Source: CAZUFB01 sp048173955 (lineage in GTDB: Bacteria; Actinomycetota; Coriobacteriia; Coriobacteriales; UMGS124). Taken from it: DNA of 6,115 nt. Below are positions 5,357-6,115 of this stretch, piece after piece (within the stretch, counting starts at the first letter, position 1; every line of letters starts with the position of its first letter). Below the pieces are notes generated by a model. It saw nothing but the letters and a program-made list of their open reading frames with translations. It ran no database searches and was not told the DNA's origin. The position numbers and the translations under genes were made by a program. Where the stretch lies: NCBI GenBank assembly GCA_048173955.1, contig DBEYOB010000184.1, forward strand, positions 1 through 6,115, given 5' to 3'.

Positions 5357-5620
5357 GATCCTTGAATTCGGTGCATACGTTATTTCTGGTCGAACGAAGA
5401 GGGCGAGCCCGTTCACGTGCATATTGCCGTGCGTTGACCTACCGAACATGCGACAAAAGTGTGGCTTACCGCTGATGGCGGGTGTCGTCTGGCGCATAAC
5501 GACGGCCGTATCCCATCGGGTGATTTGTCCGACCTGATGGAGCTTATTGCGCTTAACCACGCGTATATTTGCGAGCGATGGACGCAACGCTTTGGTGGTC
5601 CGGAGCGGTTTTACCGCTAG
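5349..5620 (+). pseudogene. DUF4160-type protein gene, broken by a 1-base deletion and a nonsense codon
   Basis: The gene begins MPKILEFGAYV, the characteristic opening of DUF4160 proteins. It then jumps one frame at about 5380-5385 to continue WSNEEGEPVHVHIAV, including the family's His-containing HVH motif. The rest reads RPTEHATKVWLTADGG, then LAHNDGRIPSGDLSDLMELI, and ends GGPERFYR at TAG 5618. One extra T near 5382 would restore AYVYFWSN. A TGA at 5435-5437 sits where an Arg codon (CGA) is expected. With both repaired the product is about 90 residues, normal for the family. The 8-base overlap with the 87-residue gene shows they were co-translated. Two independent lesions favour true decay over a single sequencing error. 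The biochemical function of DUF4160 is not established. Confidence 0.8.
5604..5618. repeat. Small hairpin at the DUF4160 gene / transposase junction
   Basis: AGCGGT (5604-5609) pairs with ACCGCT (5613-5618) around TTT. It covers the last codons of the DUF4160-type gene and lies immediately beyond the transposase stop on the other strand. It may be incidental, a 3'-end structure, or part of the end of the degraded element. Confidence 0.3.
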
Positions 5621-6115
5621 GTGTTGTGTGCCGATAGGTTGTTTACGCCGACGATGCGCGACATGGGCGGGAGGCCCCCGCACGCGCTGTGCGGGCGGTC
5701 CCAATTGCAGCGCTCGATGAAGGCCGGGAGGGCGTCCGTCCTCCCGGCCTTGCCGTCCCAGGCGCGGCCGTGCCGCCACTCCTGCGCGGGCGTGCGGTTC
5801 ATCCCCTCCGCCTTGCTGTTCTGCCGGGGCTGAAGGGCCTGGCGTACTTGTGCTTGGCCCCGCCCCCGGTCGGCAGGTCGTCGAGCTCGCAGCTCCGGCA
5901 GTCCGGCCCGTCGCGACCGCCACGCCGAGCCCCTCGAAAGAGACGAGGCGGCGTGCCATGAACGCCGGGCGCGTCCCCTTGCGCTCGTCCGGCAGGAGCT
6001 TCGCGTACGCCGCGCGGCCGAAGTCGTCGACGGCAGCGTGCAGGCAGGACGACCCGGCGCCGCGCCGCGAGCCGCACCCGCGGCCGAGCGCGCGGCGCAC
6101 GGGCGCGACGATTCC
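5617..6115 (-). pseudogene. Degenerate IS481-like transposase, frameshifted and truncated at the window edge
   Basis: Three successive minus-strand frames together give the catalytic domain of an IS481/rve-type transposase. The first, from the window edge to about 5914, reads LHAAVDDFGRAAYAKLLPDE and GLGVAVAT. The second, about 5908-5827, reads GAKHKYARPFSP. The third, 5826-5617, reads QNSKAEGMNRT, EWRHGRAWDGKAGRTDALPA, NWDRPHSACGG and VNNLSAHNT. The first junction removes the expected TDNG, which holds the second catalytic Asp, so the enzyme is dead. The second junction is best explained by one missing C. The DD-bearing AVDD and the E-containing KAEG remain. The 5' part lies outside the window. 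Its stop (CTA on the plus strand, 5617-5619) overlaps the DUF4160 gene's stop, and no terminal inverted repeat is recognisable here. The high G+C content resembles the IS3 element rather than the neighbouring genes. Confidence 0.85.

Noticed and set aside
5114..6100. Single 328-codon minus-strand protein at the right edge
   Set aside because: Only its first part is transposase-like; after the frameshift it reads out of frame through the rest of the transposase and then antisense to the DUF4160-type and 87-aa genes.

Overview
The window looks like accessory chromosome from an anaerobic, high-GC actinobacterium of the Coriobacteriia, most plausibly Eggerthellaceae. The main reason is a Tat-exported, cysteine-rich FAD-dependent reductase without heme or FMN domains, a protein type greatly expanded in that group. 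The genus cannot be fixed from the sequence.

Layout. Bases 1-284 are non-coding and repeat-rich: two copies of a 41-bp tandem repeat, then two strong hairpins. Bases 285-1916 (minus strand) encode the exported flavoprotein. Bases 1917-2157 are a divergent intergenic region with a candidate promoter and two operator-like inverted repeats. Bases 2158-4796 hold one plus-strand gene for a Fic-like protein with a C-terminal winged helix. It is split by a complete IS3-family element (2393-3714, 1322 bp, 24/29 terminal inverted repeats, ATT target duplication). Removing the element and one ATT restores a single uninterrupted 437-residue reading frame. Bases 4797-5092 are non-coding, with a cluster of hairpins and a possible minus-strand gene remnant. 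Bases 5093-5356 encode an 87-residue protein that overlaps a DUF4160-type gene (5349-5620) broken by a 1-base deletion and a nonsense codon. From 5617 to the window end lies a frameshifted, truncated IS481-like transposase on the minus strand.

How it fits together. The only clearly intact metabolic gene is the flavoprotein, a likely periplasmic-side electron acceptor reductase needing an electron donor encoded elsewhere. It lacks the substrate-binding histidine and arginine of fumarate reductases, so its substrate is probably something else. The rest shows gene decay: a recent clean IS insertion, an older degraded transposase, and a small two-gene cassette that has lost its second gene. The transposases are visibly more GC-rich than the genes they adjoin, consistent with transfer from a higher-GC host. 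I did not find a convincing new multi-gene system. The best leads are the divergent flavoprotein, the Fic-like protein with a degenerate active-site motif, and the 87-aa/DUF4160 pair.
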